A DNA stretch of 17,596 nt, taken from positions 1-17,596 of the forward strand of contig JALWSL010000460.1 in NCBI GenBank assembly GCA_027080405.1, given 5' to 3'. Origin of the DNA: Planctomycetaceae bacterium. Its GTDB lineage: Bacteria; Planctomycetota; Planctomycetia; Planctomycetales; Planctomycetaceae. Positions 8,337-16,145 of the stretch are shown here, piece after piece. The position numbers were made by a program, and so were the translations under genes. The notes below the pieces were generated by a model that had not been told where the DNA came from, searched no databases, and was given only the letters and a program-made list of their open reading frames with translations. Within the stretch, counting starts at the first letter, position 1; each line of letters starts with the position of its first letter.

Positions 8337-9083
8337 ATGTTTTCTGACTTTGAATATGAAATTGCAATTCTGGGAAACGAGCCTGTTGCCCTGCAATTTG
8401 CTTCGGTCGCCTGTTCCCGATTTGCGCGCGTTGTTCTCATTGAAGAAGCTGATTTTGTTTCAGGTGATTCTGTAGCCGGGTTGACCCGCCTGGTCGGAAA
8501 AGCACGATTCGAATCGGATCACCAACTCGTTTGCGAAACTGAACGGGGAGCCATTTCTCTGAGCGCCCGCCATATCGTGATTGCAACCGGTTCCCATCCT
8601 GTTCCCCCTCGCTGGATGATCGAACACCCGCAGGTTGCATTTGCAGAACATGAAGATTCGCTGAAGGTGTATGACAGTCTTGCGATTGCCGACAAGCACT
8701 CGGTCAAACTGGTCTCGGGGAAAGACAGAATGATCAAAGACGTCATCGCCTCGAGCATTATCGGTTTGGGTGAAGAGCTGAAGCAAATCCGCATCTTTCT
8801 TGCCACTGGACAGTCACTTCTTGTCGATGCTGTTCTTGCCGCACACGTCGAGCGACACGGTGCCACATCTTCCCTGAACCTGGGGGCAGTCGGTCTGTTT
8901 GCCGATGATCGCGGTTGCCTGTGGTGTAACGACTGCTACGAGACCTGGGCTTCAGGCATTTTTGCGATCGGGAGCGTTGTCGGATATCCGTCTGCAAAAT
9001 GCACCGTCGAAGAACAGATTGAGCGTGTCATGAATTCAATCATGGAATCCCGGACTGAATCAATCTGTCTCGCCGAAATTTGA
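8337..9083 (+). CDS. Reduced SthA/dihydrolipoamide-dehydrogenase-like flavoprotein lacking core catalytic regions
   Basis: The protein has 248 residues, about half the usual 460-480 of the pyridine nucleotide-disulphide oxidoreductase family. Recognisable blocks are an N-terminal Rossmann-like strand (YEIAILGNEPVALQFASVA), the ARHIVIATGSHPVPP block at about 78-91, and a C-terminal segment (about 157-220: LLVDAVLAAHVERHGATSSL, then GIFAIGSVVGYPSA) that follows SthA closely. Missing or altered: the GxGxxG FAD loop reads GNEPVA, the active-site region of the family is gone, and most of the NAD(P) domain including its GxGxxG is gone. The second FAD motif has Ser where GD is usual (G212-S213), and the dimerisation domain is absent. 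The frame is intact with no stops. ATG 8337 is chosen because family similarity begins just after it; GTG 8319 is in frame. It may be a pseudoenzyme or a relic. Confidence 0.65.
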   Translation: MFSDFEYEIAILGNEPVALQFASVACSRFARVVLIEEADFVSGDSVAGLTRLVGKARFESDHQLVCETERGAISLSARHIVIATGSHPVPPRWMIEHPQVAFAEHEDSLKVYDSLAIADKHSVKLVSGKDRMIKDVIASSIIGLGEELKQIRIFLATGQSLLVDAVLAAHVERHGATSSLNLGAVGLFADDRGCLWCNDCYETWASGIFAIGSVVGYPSAKCTVEEQIERVMNSIMESRTESICLAEI

Positions 9084-9241
9084 AAAAATCAAAACAGCAA
9101 CAGGTTGAAGGCCATTCCGGCTCCGGACGTTACCATTCTCGCCAATCACGCAACAATTCTTGCTAACCAGACTGATCGGGCGCTGAAAGAAAGCAATCGT
9201 AAAGAAAGCATCGACGGAGGCTACGGTTGACATTATCGCCT
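9084..9241. repeat. Convergent spacer with a 15-bp-period direct repeat
   Basis: The spacer separates the ends of two convergent genes. It holds a near-identical direct repeat: AAAGAAAGCAATCG at 9186-9199 and AAAGAAAGCATCG at 9201-9213, one base shorter. I found no convincing hairpin plus T tract for either flanking gene, although a terminator would be expected here. Confidence 0.5.
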
Positions 9242-10519
9242 TCAAACTGCTTCGTAGCGCACTTCCCCACCGACCAGAACCGTCTGCACTTTTCCCGAGA
9301 GCTTCATTCCGGCGAACGGAGTTCTTTTTCCCTTGCTCAGGAACTGATCCGGGTTGATGGTCACCTCGCGTTCGGCATCGATGATTGTGATATCTGCAAT
9401 TGCTCCTTCAGTAAGGGTTCCCGCCTCGATTCCGAGAATTTTCGCCGGGTTGATCGTCAGTTTTTCGATCAATGCAAGCCAATCGAGAACACCCGTCTGG
9501 ATGAGTCGAATGATACAGGCTGGGAGCACTGTTTCCAGTCCGACAACACCGAAAGGTGTCTGATCGAGTTCGCAGATGACTTTTTCTTCCGCAAAAGGTT
9601 GATGATCACTACAGATGACATCAATCGTTCCGTCCTGCAATCCGGCCAACAAGGCATCGATATCGGACTCTGTTCGAAACGGTGGAAAGACTTTATATTT
9701 CGAATCGAACGATTTCATCGACTCATCCGTAAAAAACAGATGATGCGGTGTCACGTCGGCAGTCACGCTGACGCCTCGCGACCTGGCTTGCCTGATCTGC
9801 TCGACTCCCTGTCTGGTTGTCATCCCCATCAAATGAATTCGACCACCAGTCATTTCCGCCAATGTGATGTCCCGATGGATCATGATCGTTTCAGCCGCAC
9901 TCGGCATCGCCGGAATGCCAAGCAGCGTTGAATAGTAACCTTCGTGCATCATCCCTCCCGCAATCAGCTCGAGAACCTGCGGAGAGTGAAACAGCGGTCG
10001 ATCCATCATTTTGCTGTATTCGAATGCCCGTCTCATGACTTCCGAATTGGCCAGTGGTCGCTTGGCATCGCAAAACGCAGCTGCTCCCCCTTCAACCAAT
10101 TGACCAATTTCCGCAAGTTCTTCTCCCTTCAATTGCTTGGTGATCGCTCCAATCGGCACGACTCGACAATGCCTGGCCCGTTCGGCCTGCAGGATAACAA
10201 ACTCGGCTGCCGCGCGGTTATCAACAGGAGGGTCGGTATCAGGCATGCAGGCGATTGTCGTGAATCCCCCAGCCAGAGCAGCGGCTGTCCCACTGAAAAT
10301 GGTTTCGTCCTCTTTGTGCCCCGGTTCCCGCAAGCTGACCCGCATATCAATCAGCCCCGGCACAACAATTTTCCCGGTCGCATCAATCACGCGATCTGCA
10401 TCGGTTCGCGACGAATCGACATCGACGATCACGCCGTCCTCAATCAGCAGCGAAGCTACTTCATCGCGACGACTGACGGGATCGACAATCCGCCCCTGTT
10501 TGATAAGAAGACTTGACAT
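9242..10519 (-). CDS. pyrC': Dihydroorotase homologue without most zinc ligands (PyrC'-type ATCase partner)
   Basis: The protein has 425 residues and is collinear with type I dihydroorotases (amidohydrolase superfamily). GGFTTIACMPDTDPP, TADVTPHH, TPFGVVGLET and SKGKRTPF are all recognisable. The metal site is broken. The HxH after the first strand reads R60-V-S62 (DMRVSLREPG). The FSDDG block reads FCDAK (D151 kept, next residues lost). The second His of the H-x-x-H-x-S-T block is G232 (IHLMGMTT). H178 and D305 (SDHQPF) remain. The substrate Asn of KVNPPLR is F278, while R64 is kept. Pseudomonas PyrC' (about 423 residues) is a known inactive dihydroorotase required for assembly of the PyrB dodecamer, and this gene directly follows pyrB. 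I infer the same structural role, so an active dihydroorotase should be encoded elsewhere. ATG 10519 is chosen over the in-frame TTG at 10573. No clear Shine-Dalgarno is visible. Confidence 0.85.
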   Translation of the reverse strand: MSSLLIKQGRIVDPVSRRDEVASLLIEDGVIVDVDSSRTDADRVIDATGKIVVPGLIDMRVSLREPGHKEDETIFSGTAAALAGGFTTIACMPDTDPPVDNRAAAEFVILQAERARHCRVVPIGAITKQLKGEELAEIGQLVEGGAAAFCDAKRPLANSEVMRRAFEYSKMMDRPLFHSPQVLELIAGGMMHEGYYSTLLGIPAMPSAAETIMIHRDITLAEMTGGRIHLMGMTTRQGVEQIRQARSRGVSVTADVTPHHLFFTDESMKSFDSKYKVFPPFRTESDIDALLAGLQDGTIDVICSDHQPFAEEKVICELDQTPFGVVGLETVLPACIIRLIQTGVLDWLALIEKLTINPAKILGIEAGTLTEGAIADITIIDAEREVTINPDQFLSKGKRTPFAGMKLSGKVQTVLVGGEVRYEAV

Positions 10520-10671
10520 AATGAATTCAACTTTGATTGACAAAGGACAGCGGTGCTCGGTCAGAATTTTCAAATCCGTCCGTCGCGCTCCCAGCAGTAA
10601 TCATCTTTCTGTGGGCTGCGAATCCGGAATAATCCGGGCAGCGCTGTTTCAATTTCCCCGGTTGGCGAACC
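10520..10671 (-). other. pyrB-pyrC' spacer with two small hairpins
   Basis: The spacer is 152 bp if the ATG at 10519 is the start. It contains a perfect CCGGA/TCCGG inverted repeat with a 4-base loop (10624-10637) and a CTTTG/CAAAG repeat with a 5-base loop (10531-10545) just upstream of the dihydroorotase-like start. Neither is followed by a T tract on the minus strand, so read-through from pyrB is expected. The second hairpin could affect translation initiation, but this is speculative. Confidence 0.35.
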
Positions 10672-11649
10672 TCACTGCTCCCCCCTCAACTCCAACTGCC
10701 TGCGGTACAACAAATACAGGCTCGCCATTCTCACCGCCAGTCCATTACTGACCTGTTCAAGAATCACGGAATGCTCCCCGTCGGCGACATCCGGAGTCAA
10801 CTCCACACCGCGATTGATCGGCCCCGGTGCCAGAATAACGATATTTTTCCTCGCCTGTTCAAGGCGTTGACCATTCATTCCAAACAGATGGGCATATTCA
10901 TCAATCGAAGGAAAAAACGCCCCGCGTTGACGTTCAAATTGAATCCGTAACAGATTGATACAATCGATGCGGGGAATGATATCATCCAAATCGTGGGATA
11001 CTTCCACCCCCAATTTTTCTATTTCGGGCGGAATGAGCGTGGCGGGGCCGCAAACGATCACATGAGCTCCCAGTTTTTTCAATCCCCAAATGTTCGACCT
11101 GGCCACCCGGGAATGGCGGATATCCCCGACCAGCGCCACTGTTCGGCCCTGCATTTGGCCGAACTGTTCCCGCATGGTCATCAAATCGAGCAGTCCCTGC
11201 GTCGGGTGCTCGTGAGTTCCATCCCCGGCGTTCAGCACGCCAGCTTCGATCCGCTGCGATAAAAAATCAGGAGCCCCAGGTGTCTTGTGCCGCACAACCA
11301 TCAAGGTCACTCCCATCGCTTCGAGGTTGCGCGCAGTATCCAAAAAAGATTCCCCCTTGGAAAGCGAACTGCCCGAGGGGGAAAAATCGACGGTATCCGC
11401 CGAAAGGCGTTTGGCTGCCAGCCCAAAGCTGGTCCGCGTCCGTGTGGAAGGCTCGAAAAAGAGGTTCCCAACCACAACGCCCTTCAAAAGATTCAATTTT
11501 GAATTACCGTTGGCCGCAAGCCGCTTGAATTCAACCGCCTGATCAAGAAGAAGCGTGATCTCCTCAGCTGTCAGATACTCCAACCCCAACAGGTGCTTCG
11601 AAGTCCATTTCACCGGACCGTCATTAAAATAATCATGAAACTGGGGCAT
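10672..11649 (-). CDS. pyrB: Aspartate carbamoyltransferase catalytic chain
   Basis: The enzyme condenses carbamoyl phosphate and aspartate to carbamoyl aspartate, the committed step of pyrimidine synthesis. It has 325 residues from ATG 11649. The catalytic set is complete: [12 protein letters not shown] (64-75) and R120-H121 for carbamoyl phosphate, the SLSKGES loop (95-101), [12 protein letters not shown] (140-151), [11 protein letters not shown] (175-185), LLRIQFER (233-240) and [10 protein letters not shown] (274-283). An in-frame TTG at 11685 would add 12 residues with no family support. No strong Shine-Dalgarno is visible for either start. The neighbouring dihydroorotase-like gene suggests a class A ATCase of the PyrB-PyrC' type. 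No pyrI regulatory-chain gene and no pyrR are present in the window. It stands 220 bp downstream of acs on the same strand and probably has its own promoter. Confidence 0.95.
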   Translation of the reverse strand: MPQFHDYFNDGPVKWTSKHLLGLEYLTAEEITLLLDQAVEFKRLAANGNSKLNLLKGVVVGNLFFEPSTRTRTSFGLAAKRLSADTVDFSPSGSSLSKGESFLDTARNLEAMGVTLMVVRHKTPGAPDFLSQRIEAGVLNAGDGTHEHPTQGLLDLMTMREQFGQMQGRTVALVGDIRHSRVARSNIWGLKKLGAHVIVCGPATLIPPEIEKLGVEVSHDLDDIIPRIDCINLLRIQFERQRGAFFPSIDEYAHLFGMNGQRLEQARKNIVILAPGPINRGVELTPDVADGEHSVILEQVSNGLAVRMASLYLLYRRQLELRGEQ

Positions 11650-11869
11650 CTGGCTATTCACACTGATATCAACAACAGACCGCAATCAACAACACGCCGC
11701 CAAGGTCATCCGCCTCATCCGGACAGTAACCTTCCGGATAGTAGTCCTACGAGCAAATAATGTTTCGGGATCTTCAACAGGAGGAAACAACGCCGCACTC
11801 CCTCGATTCATTCTTTACCGCTGCGAATCCTTACCGCCGCGACCCTCCGTTGAGAACTTACCGGCATCT
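11650..11869 (-). other. pyrB upstream spacer with a hairpin and a short direct repeat
   Basis: This 220-bp spacer separates acs from pyrB. It contains a perfect ATCCGG/CCGGAT inverted repeat (11717-11722 and 11734-11739, 11-base loop). A near-repeat TTACCGCTGCGA / TTACCGCCGCGA lies at 11815-11826 and 11831-11842, about 30 bp past the acs stop. I see no classical intrinsic terminator, no PyrR-type anti-terminator and no strong -35/-10 pair. Confidence 0.35.
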
Positions 11870-13828
11870 TTAATCATCATCATTCTTGCGGAGGGCTTCA
11901 ATGATATGACTGTCTTCGAGCGTCGTGATATCCCCTGCCGTTTCCCGACCGGCCGCAATGTCTCTCAACAATCGACGCATGATTTTTCCGGAACGTGTTT
12001 TGGGAAGCGCAGGTGCGAAGCGGATTTGATCGGGAGTTGCAATTGCGCCAATCTGTTGACGCACATGCGCAGTCAATTCCTTTTTCATCTCTGCGTTCGG
12101 TTCACCGCTTTTCAGCGTGACGAAACAGCAAATACCCTCGCCCTTCAGTTCATGCGGGAAGCCGACAACAGCCGCTTCTGCTACCGCTTCATGTGCCACC
12201 AGCGCCGATTCCACTTCCATCGTACTCAAGCGATGACCGGAAACATTGATTACATCATCCACGCGCCCCATGATCCAGTAGTAACCATCTTCGTCAGTAC
12301 GGGCACCATCACCGGCAAAGTAAATGCCTTTGAACTTGGAAAAATAGGTCTCGACGAAACGGTCATGATCACCATACAGCGTCCGCAGCATGTGAGGCCA
12401 GGGCCTTGTCATCACCAATAAACCGCCCTGATTGGTTCCCAACGCGTTCCCTTGCTCATCGTAAATCGCCGGTACGACACCGGGCAGCGGTTTGGCACAA
12501 CTTCCTGGCTTGGTCTCGGTCACACCAGGAACCGGCGTGAGCATGATCCCGCCCGTTTCAGTTTGCCACCAGGTATCGACAATCGGACAACGTTCCCCCC
12601 CAATAACCTGATGATACCACATCCAGGCTTCCGGATTGATCGGCTCGCCCACCGTACCCAGTAACCGCAAGCTGGAGAGATCGGCTTTGTCCGGCCATTG
12701 ATTTCCCCATTTCATGAAAGCGCGAATCGCCGTCGGTGCAGTGTAGAAGATACTCACCTGATATTTCTCTACCAGTTCCCAGAAGCGTCCTTCGTCGGGC
12801 CAGTTGGGGGCTCCTTCATACATCACCGATGTCGCCCCGTTGGAAAGTGGGCCATAAACGATATAACTGTGCCCTGTGATCCAGCCGATATCCGCCGTAC
12901 ACCAGTAGGTATCCTGCTCACTCAAATCGAACGTCCATCTTGTCGTCATGGTCGTGCCGAGCAAATAGCCGGCAGTTGTGTGCAGCACTCCCTTCGGTTT
13001 ACCGGTACTTCCCGAGGTGTAAAGAATGAACAGCGGATGCTCGCTATCCAAAGCGACCGGTTCACACTCGGCTGATTCATTTTCCATCAACTCGTGCCAC
13101 CAGTGATCACGATCAGGCACCATCGTGACATCTGCACCGGTTCGCTGATAGACGATGACATTCTTCACGGAAGGAGATTTTTCAAGCGACTGATCAACAG
13201 CGGCTTTGAGTGGAACTTCCTTCCCCCTCCTCCAACCGGCATCTGCGGTGATCACCAGCTTTGCCTGGGCATCGTTATTACGGTCTGCCACGGCTTCAGC
13301 ACTGAAACCGGCGAAAATAACGGAGTGCGTTGCACCGATTCTCGCACAAGCCAGCATCGCGATAACAAGTTCCGGAACCATCGGCATGTAAAGTGTAACC
13401 CGATCTCCGGTTTCGATCCCAAGCTTTTTGAGTACGTTGGCAAACTTGCAGACTTCCCGATGCAAATCCTGATAGCGCAACACTCGCGTATCGCCCGGCT
13501 CTCCTTCCCAGATAATGGCTGCCTTGTTGGCGTTCTCTTTCAAATGACGATCCAGGCATTGAACCGATGCATTGATTTTACCGCCTTCAAACCATTTCGC
13601 TTCCGGCATTTCACCTGAAAGGACGGAGGTAAACGGTTCAAACCACTCCAGATTCTCCTTTGCCAATTCCCCCCAGAAGCCGTCAGGATCGTCTTTGGCC
13701 CGATTCCAGGCTGCTTCATATTCCGCCTCTGTCTTGAAGCTGACACGAGGCTTGAATTCAGCGGGAGGAGGAAAACGACGATCTTCATGTAATACGTTTT
13801 CAATGTTGCCGGGCTGGGAATCAGACAT
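11870..13828 (-). CDS. acs: Acetyl-CoA synthetase (AMP-forming)
   Basis: The enzyme activates acetate to acetyl-AMP and then acetyl-CoA. It has 652 residues, the usual length for Acs. The adenylate-forming motifs are complete: the P-loop [15 protein letters not shown] (about 270-284), [10 protein letters not shown] (418-427) with the Trp that limits the acyl pocket to acetate, [17 protein letters not shown] (506-522), [15 protein letters not shown] (hinge region, about 526-540) and [11 protein letters not shown] near the C-terminus. In that last motif K615 is the catalytic Lys, reversibly acetylated by Pat-type enzymes in other bacteria. The start is set by GGAG six bases before ATG 13828; an in-frame TTG at 13840 would place that site inside the gene. 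No acetyltransferase or deacetylase gene is adjacent. Confidence 0.97.
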   Translation of the reverse strand: MSDSQPGNIENVLHEDRRFPPPAEFKPRVSFKTEAEYEAAWNRAKDDPDGFWGELAKENLEWFEPFTSVLSGEMPEAKWFEGGKINASVQCLDRHLKENANKAAIIWEGEPGDTRVLRYQDLHREVCKFANVLKKLGIETGDRVTLYMPMVPELVIAMLACARIGATHSVIFAGFSAEAVADRNNDAQAKLVITADAGWRRGKEVPLKAAVDQSLEKSPSVKNVIVYQRTGADVTMVPDRDHWWHELMENESAECEPVALDSEHPLFILYTSGSTGKPKGVLHTTAGYLLGTTMTTRWTFDLSEQDTYWCTADIGWITGHSYIVYGPLSNGATSVMYEGAPNWPDEGRFWELVEKYQVSIFYTAPTAIRAFMKWGNQWPDKADLSSLRLLGTVGEPINPEAWMWYHQVIGGERCPIVDTWWQTETGGIMLTPVPGVTETKPGSCAKPLPGVVPAIYDEQGNALGTNQGGLLVMTRPWPHMLRTLYGDHDRFVETYFSKFKGIYFAGDGARTDEDGYYWIMGRVDDVINVSGHRLSTMEVESALVAHEAVAEAAVVGFPHELKGEGICCFVTLKSGEPNAEMKKELTAHVRQQIGAIATPDQIRFAPALPKTRSGKIMRRLLRDIAAGRETAGDITTLEDSHIIEALRKNDDD

Positions 13829-14453
13829 ATCGTACTCCAAGGAAAAATCAGTTTTTACGGGAGTGGCTACTTCCCCGAGAATGGAACCTGATCACTATTT
13901 CAACGGGTCTTGATAGTAAAAGCCTTTACCGCGTGAGTCAACTCTCCAGGAGTCAACAATCACGCCCCCGTAATTACCAGAAACGGAACTCGCACCAGTG
14001 GGGCGGAGTATAACGACTTTACAGATAACGACTTCACCGACTCCCGCTTCGATGACAGCAACGCGATCTTTCACCAGGAGCGTCAAACTCACCGCTCACG
14101 ACGTTCGGATAATCCTGTTCAAGCAATCCCGTTACTCAAATAAGAAACACCCTTTTCAGTCGGCTTTCCACCTTTCATTCAGGCAATGTGTCCGTATGTA
14201 CAGAAAGAAGCATCGTTCCCATCGGTGCTGATATTACCGGTGCTGGCATTCCAGACAGGACTAATCTTGCTATGGTCATCTCCAAAGGTTAACCTCTCTG
14301 CGTCTTTAGTGCATACCCGATGCAGAGTCCACACGATCGGGTTGTGGTCAGGCGGATAATGCTGGTCTGTTGAGGCTGCTCCGGTTTTACAGTTTTCTGG
14401 TGCTCTCATCACGACGTGTTCTTACCAACGGATAAACTGAACGAAAGAGATTG
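13829..14453. other. 625-bp divergent spacer between acs and the YebC-family gene
   Basis: The spacer must carry promoters for both flanking genes, but I find no convincing -35/-10 pair. It contains the acs Shine-Dalgarno (13835-13838, minus strand) and two exact direct repeats with 15-bp period: GAGTCAAC at 13935-13942 and 13950-13957, and ATAACGACTT at 14010-14019 and 14025-14034. A CCACA/TGTGG inverted repeat lies at 14329-14347. A doubtful 65-codon minus-strand ORF is listed separately. Another minus-strand frame (14179-14409, 76 codons) has no recognisable content. I see no tRNA, tmRNA, RNase P or SRP RNA signature. Confidence 0.5.
13895..14092 (-). CDS. Doubtful 65-residue ORF with 5-residue repeats
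   Basis: A GTG-initiated frame of 65 codons. The product is Val/Gly-rich and beta-like, containing VGEVVICKVVILRP and VDSWRVDSRGKG. Both DNA direct repeats in this area (15-bp period) read as 5-residue repeats in this frame (VVICK/VVILR and VDSWR/VDSRG). About 40% of codons start with G, as in real genes. Against it: no ATG, no Shine-Dalgarno, no family recognised, and a position directly upstream of acs. It could be a small gene, a decayed C-terminus or non-coding sequence. Confidence 0.25.
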   Translation of the reverse strand: MSLTLLVKDRVAVIEAGVGEVVICKVVILRPTGASSVSGNYGGVIVDSWRVDSRGKGFYYQDPLK

Positions 14454-15206
14454 ATGGCAGGACATTCCCATTGGGCAAACATTGCCCACAAAAAAGGGCG
14501 AGCGGACAAGGTTCGAGGCAAGCTGTTCGGGAAACTGTCCCGGGCGATCATCGTAGCAGCTCAACGGGGGGGCGACCCCAGTATGAATCTGGCGTTGAGA
14601 TACGCGATCGATAAAGCCCGCAAGAACAGTATGCCGCGCGAGAACATTGAACGCGCCATCAAAAAAGGGACGGGCGAAGCCGGGGGCGTCAGTTACGAGG
14701 AACTTCTCTATGAAGGCTATGGGCCGGGCGGCGTCGCGATCATGTGTGATATATTGACCGATAACCGCAATCGAACTGCCAGCGAAATTCGCAAAATCTT
14801 CGAGGTGCGCAATGGCAAACTCGGCGCCACTGGTTGTGTTTCGTGGATGTTCGAACGCAAGGGCATCTTCATGGTCCCCGCCGATGCAATCGAGGAAGAA
14901 GCCCTGATGGAACTGGTTCTGGAAGCCGGTGCGGACGATGTCAAAACAACAGAAGGAAGTTACGAAGTCTATTGTCAGCCCGACGACTTTGAGACAGTCG
15001 AAAAAGCGTTCGAACAGGCGGGAATTCAGCCGACACTCGCCGAAATCTCCCGTGTTCCGTCAGATACCGTCGAACTCGACGCAAATGACGCCGCCAAAGT
15101 CCTCAAGTTGATCGATTCCCTTGAAGATAATGATGACGTCCAGAGTGTTACTTCCAACTTCAACATTCCTGACGAAATTATGGAACAGATCGCGGCAGAA
15201 GCGTAA
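14454..15206 (+). CDS. yebC: YebC/PmpR/TACO1-family protein
   Basis: The protein has 250 residues, the usual length for the family. The signature N-terminus MAGHSHWANIAHKKGRADKV is complete, followed by RGKLFGKLSRAI, GGDPSMNLALRYAIDKARK and PRENIERAIKKGTG. The middle domain includes YEGYGPGGVAIMCDILTDN and NRTASEIRKIF, and the C-terminus ends with SVTSNFNIPDEI. The family was first described as DNA-binding regulators (PmpR). More recent work on bacterial members and the mitochondrial homologue TACO1 supports a role in translation through difficult (polyproline) stretches. In many bacteria it sits beside ruvC/ruvA/ruvB; here it does not. The start is ATG 14454, after a purine-rich AAAGAGA, with a preceding in-frame TTG rejected because the family begins MAGHS. 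Confidence 0.96.
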   Translation: MAGHSHWANIAHKKGRADKVRGKLFGKLSRAIIVAAQRGGDPSMNLALRYAIDKARKNSMPRENIERAIKKGTGEAGGVSYEELLYEGYGPGGVAIMCDILTDNRNRTASEIRKIFEVRNGKLGATGCVSWMFERKGIFMVPADAIEEEALMELVLEAGADDVKTTEGSYEVYCQPDDFETVEKAFEQAGIQPTLAEISRVPSDTVELDANDAAKVLKLIDSLEDNDDVQSVTSNFNIPDEIMEQIAAEA

Positions 15207-15223
15207 CTCGCGCACTTTCTGCC
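15194..15223 (+). terminator. Possible terminator hairpin at the end of yebC
   Basis: GGCAGAA (15194-15200) and TTCTGCC (15217-15223) form a perfect 7-bp stem that starts inside the last codons of yebC. Inner GCG/CGC bases can extend it. The following bases are TTGATT rather than a full T tract, so termination is plausible but weak. Confidence 0.3.
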
Positions 15224-15608
15224 TTGATTCCGCTACTCCTGCCGCAACCCCGAACATCAGTCTTCGGTTTGGTTCATCAGGATCATTAAAGACCATTAAA
15301 TGGCACGTCAGCAGAACACAAGCCAGGTGATTCCAACCCCGAAACATGCCCCCAAACCCACGTTTTGAAAAAAAGCGGGGCTGTCGATCCGTCTTCTTCC
15401 TGATTTTTTCACAAAAAAACTGTTTTGCCTGCACGGATTTCAGTTTTCTCCCCACTCATGTCGCAGGCGGTAAAAATAACAGGCCTGTTAAGAACCGTTT
15501 TTGCACCCGTCAATTTCGTTGATCTATTCCGATCAACCGGTCGGCTGGCGGGTTTCCCGGTAATAACCGGTCAATACACGCATTCTTTACATGATGGAGA
15601 CAAACAAA
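15207..15608. other. 402-bp spacer upstream of the Cys-rich secreted protein gene
   Basis: No credible gene is visible. The spacer holds an A/T hairpin (TTTTTT 15404-15409, CAC, AAAAAA 15413-15418) that could act as a factor-independent stop in either direction. It also holds a CGGG-TTT-CCCG mini-hairpin (15549-15559) and two copies of AACCGGTC (15535-15542 and 15565-15572, 30 bp apart) shortly before the next gene. A weak promoter-like pair TTGCAC (15501-15506) and TATTCC (15525-15530) has an 18-bp spacer. The paired AACCGGTC sites are palindromic at their core and could be regulator sites; this is inference. Confidence 0.4.
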
Positions 15609-16043
15609 ATGAAACTGCTATCTGCTTTCTGTGCCGCTGCCTGTATAATGACGGTAACCAGCACCGTCTCTGCCCAATCTTCTCCTGAAGATGTGGCTGC
15701 CCGCTGCGTTGATGCCGTCAATGGTATAGTTGATCGTTGTCAAAACGCCGCAAAAGACGAAACGACTCAATGCGTCAGGAAAATCAAACGACTTCTCGAA
15801 GATGGTCGTGAAAGAGCGGCCCGTCGGGTCGCAACTGACTGCATCCGTTCGGCTGCAACGCGAACGGAAAATTGTGTCAACCGTGTCCAGCGGATTTGTC
15901 GTGCCTGTATCGATACGCTGTTGGATATGGGCGCTCCACATCTGGCTCGAAGGATAGATAATGTCTGTGAAGAGGCCATTTCGGACTTGCGAACCACGTT
16001 ACAACGTGAAAAAACCGCCATACGCGAAGCCTTGGCTGGATGA
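15609..16043 (+). CDS. Small secreted Cys-rich helical protein with internal duplication, unknown function
   Basis: The protein has 144 residues. The N-terminus MKLLSAFCAAACIMTVTSTV followed by SAQ is a typical Sec signal peptide with cleavage near residue 22-23. The mature part has eight cysteines at 33, 44, 55, 78, 89, 97, 100 and 120. The pattern C-x10-C-x10-C-x22-C (33-78) is repeated as C-x10-C-x7-C-x22-C (78-120). Within the long arm the two copies align without gaps: CVRKIKRLLEDGRERAARRV against CRACIDTLLDMGAPHLARRI. The 11-residue Cys spacing fits one face of an alpha helix, so disulphide-stapled helices are likely. ATG 15609 is chosen because GGAG (15596-15599) lies nine bases upstream; an in-frame ATG at 15594 and the upstream TTG/ATG would put that site inside the gene. 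I do not recognise the family. Confidence 0.8.
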   Translation: MKLLSAFCAAACIMTVTSTVSAQSSPEDVAARCVDAVNGIVDRCQNAAKDETTQCVRKIKRLLEDGRERAARRVATDCIRSAATRTENCVNRVQRICRACIDTLLDMGAPHLARRIDNVCEEAISDLRTTLQREKTAIREALAG

Positions 16044-16074
16044 GCCCCACGCGTTCTTTCTTGACGATGTCCGC

Positions 16075-16104
16075 TTAACCGTACAAGATGAGTTGTACGG
16101 TTAA
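16075..16104. promoter_or_regulatory. 12-bp perfect inverted repeat overlapping the sigma-gene promoter
   Basis: The arms TTAACCGTACAA (16075-16086) and TTGTACGGTTAA (16093-16104) are perfectly complementary around GATGAG. CCG (16071-16073) and CGG (16105-16107) can add three pairs if one C bulges. No T tract follows. The right arm covers the likely -35 box of the sigma-factor promoter. It could be an operator for a dimeric regulator, or the transcript end of the upstream secreted-protein gene (stop at 16043). Confidence 0.6.
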
Positions 16105-16129
16105 CGGCGTTGTCGTCACGGGCTATAAT
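16101..16129 (+). promoter_or_regulatory. Likely promoter of the ECF-like sigma gene
   Basis: A perfect TATAAT (16124-16129) is preceded, after 17 bp, by TTAACG (16101-16106), which matches four of six bases of the housekeeping -35 consensus. A start about seven bases downstream would leave only about ten bases before ATG 16146 and no room for a Shine-Dalgarno, so the message would be nearly leaderless. The -35 box sits inside the inverted repeat described separately. Confidence 0.5.
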
Positions 16130-16145
16130 CGAGTAAGTTATCTGT

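Noticed and set aside
14179..14409. 76-codon minus-strand frame in the acs-yebC spacer
   Set aside because: No recognisable motif, no clear ribosome site and mixed composition; not distinguishable from chance.
13829..14453. A stable RNA gene in the 625-bp spacer
   Set aside because: None of the conserved landmarks of tRNA, tmRNA, RNase P RNA or SRP RNA could be found on either strand.
15404..15419. T6-CAC-A7 as a strong intrinsic terminator
   Set aside because: The stem is A/T only and lies about 200 bp past yebC with no GC-rich part, so it is mentioned only as a weak possibility.
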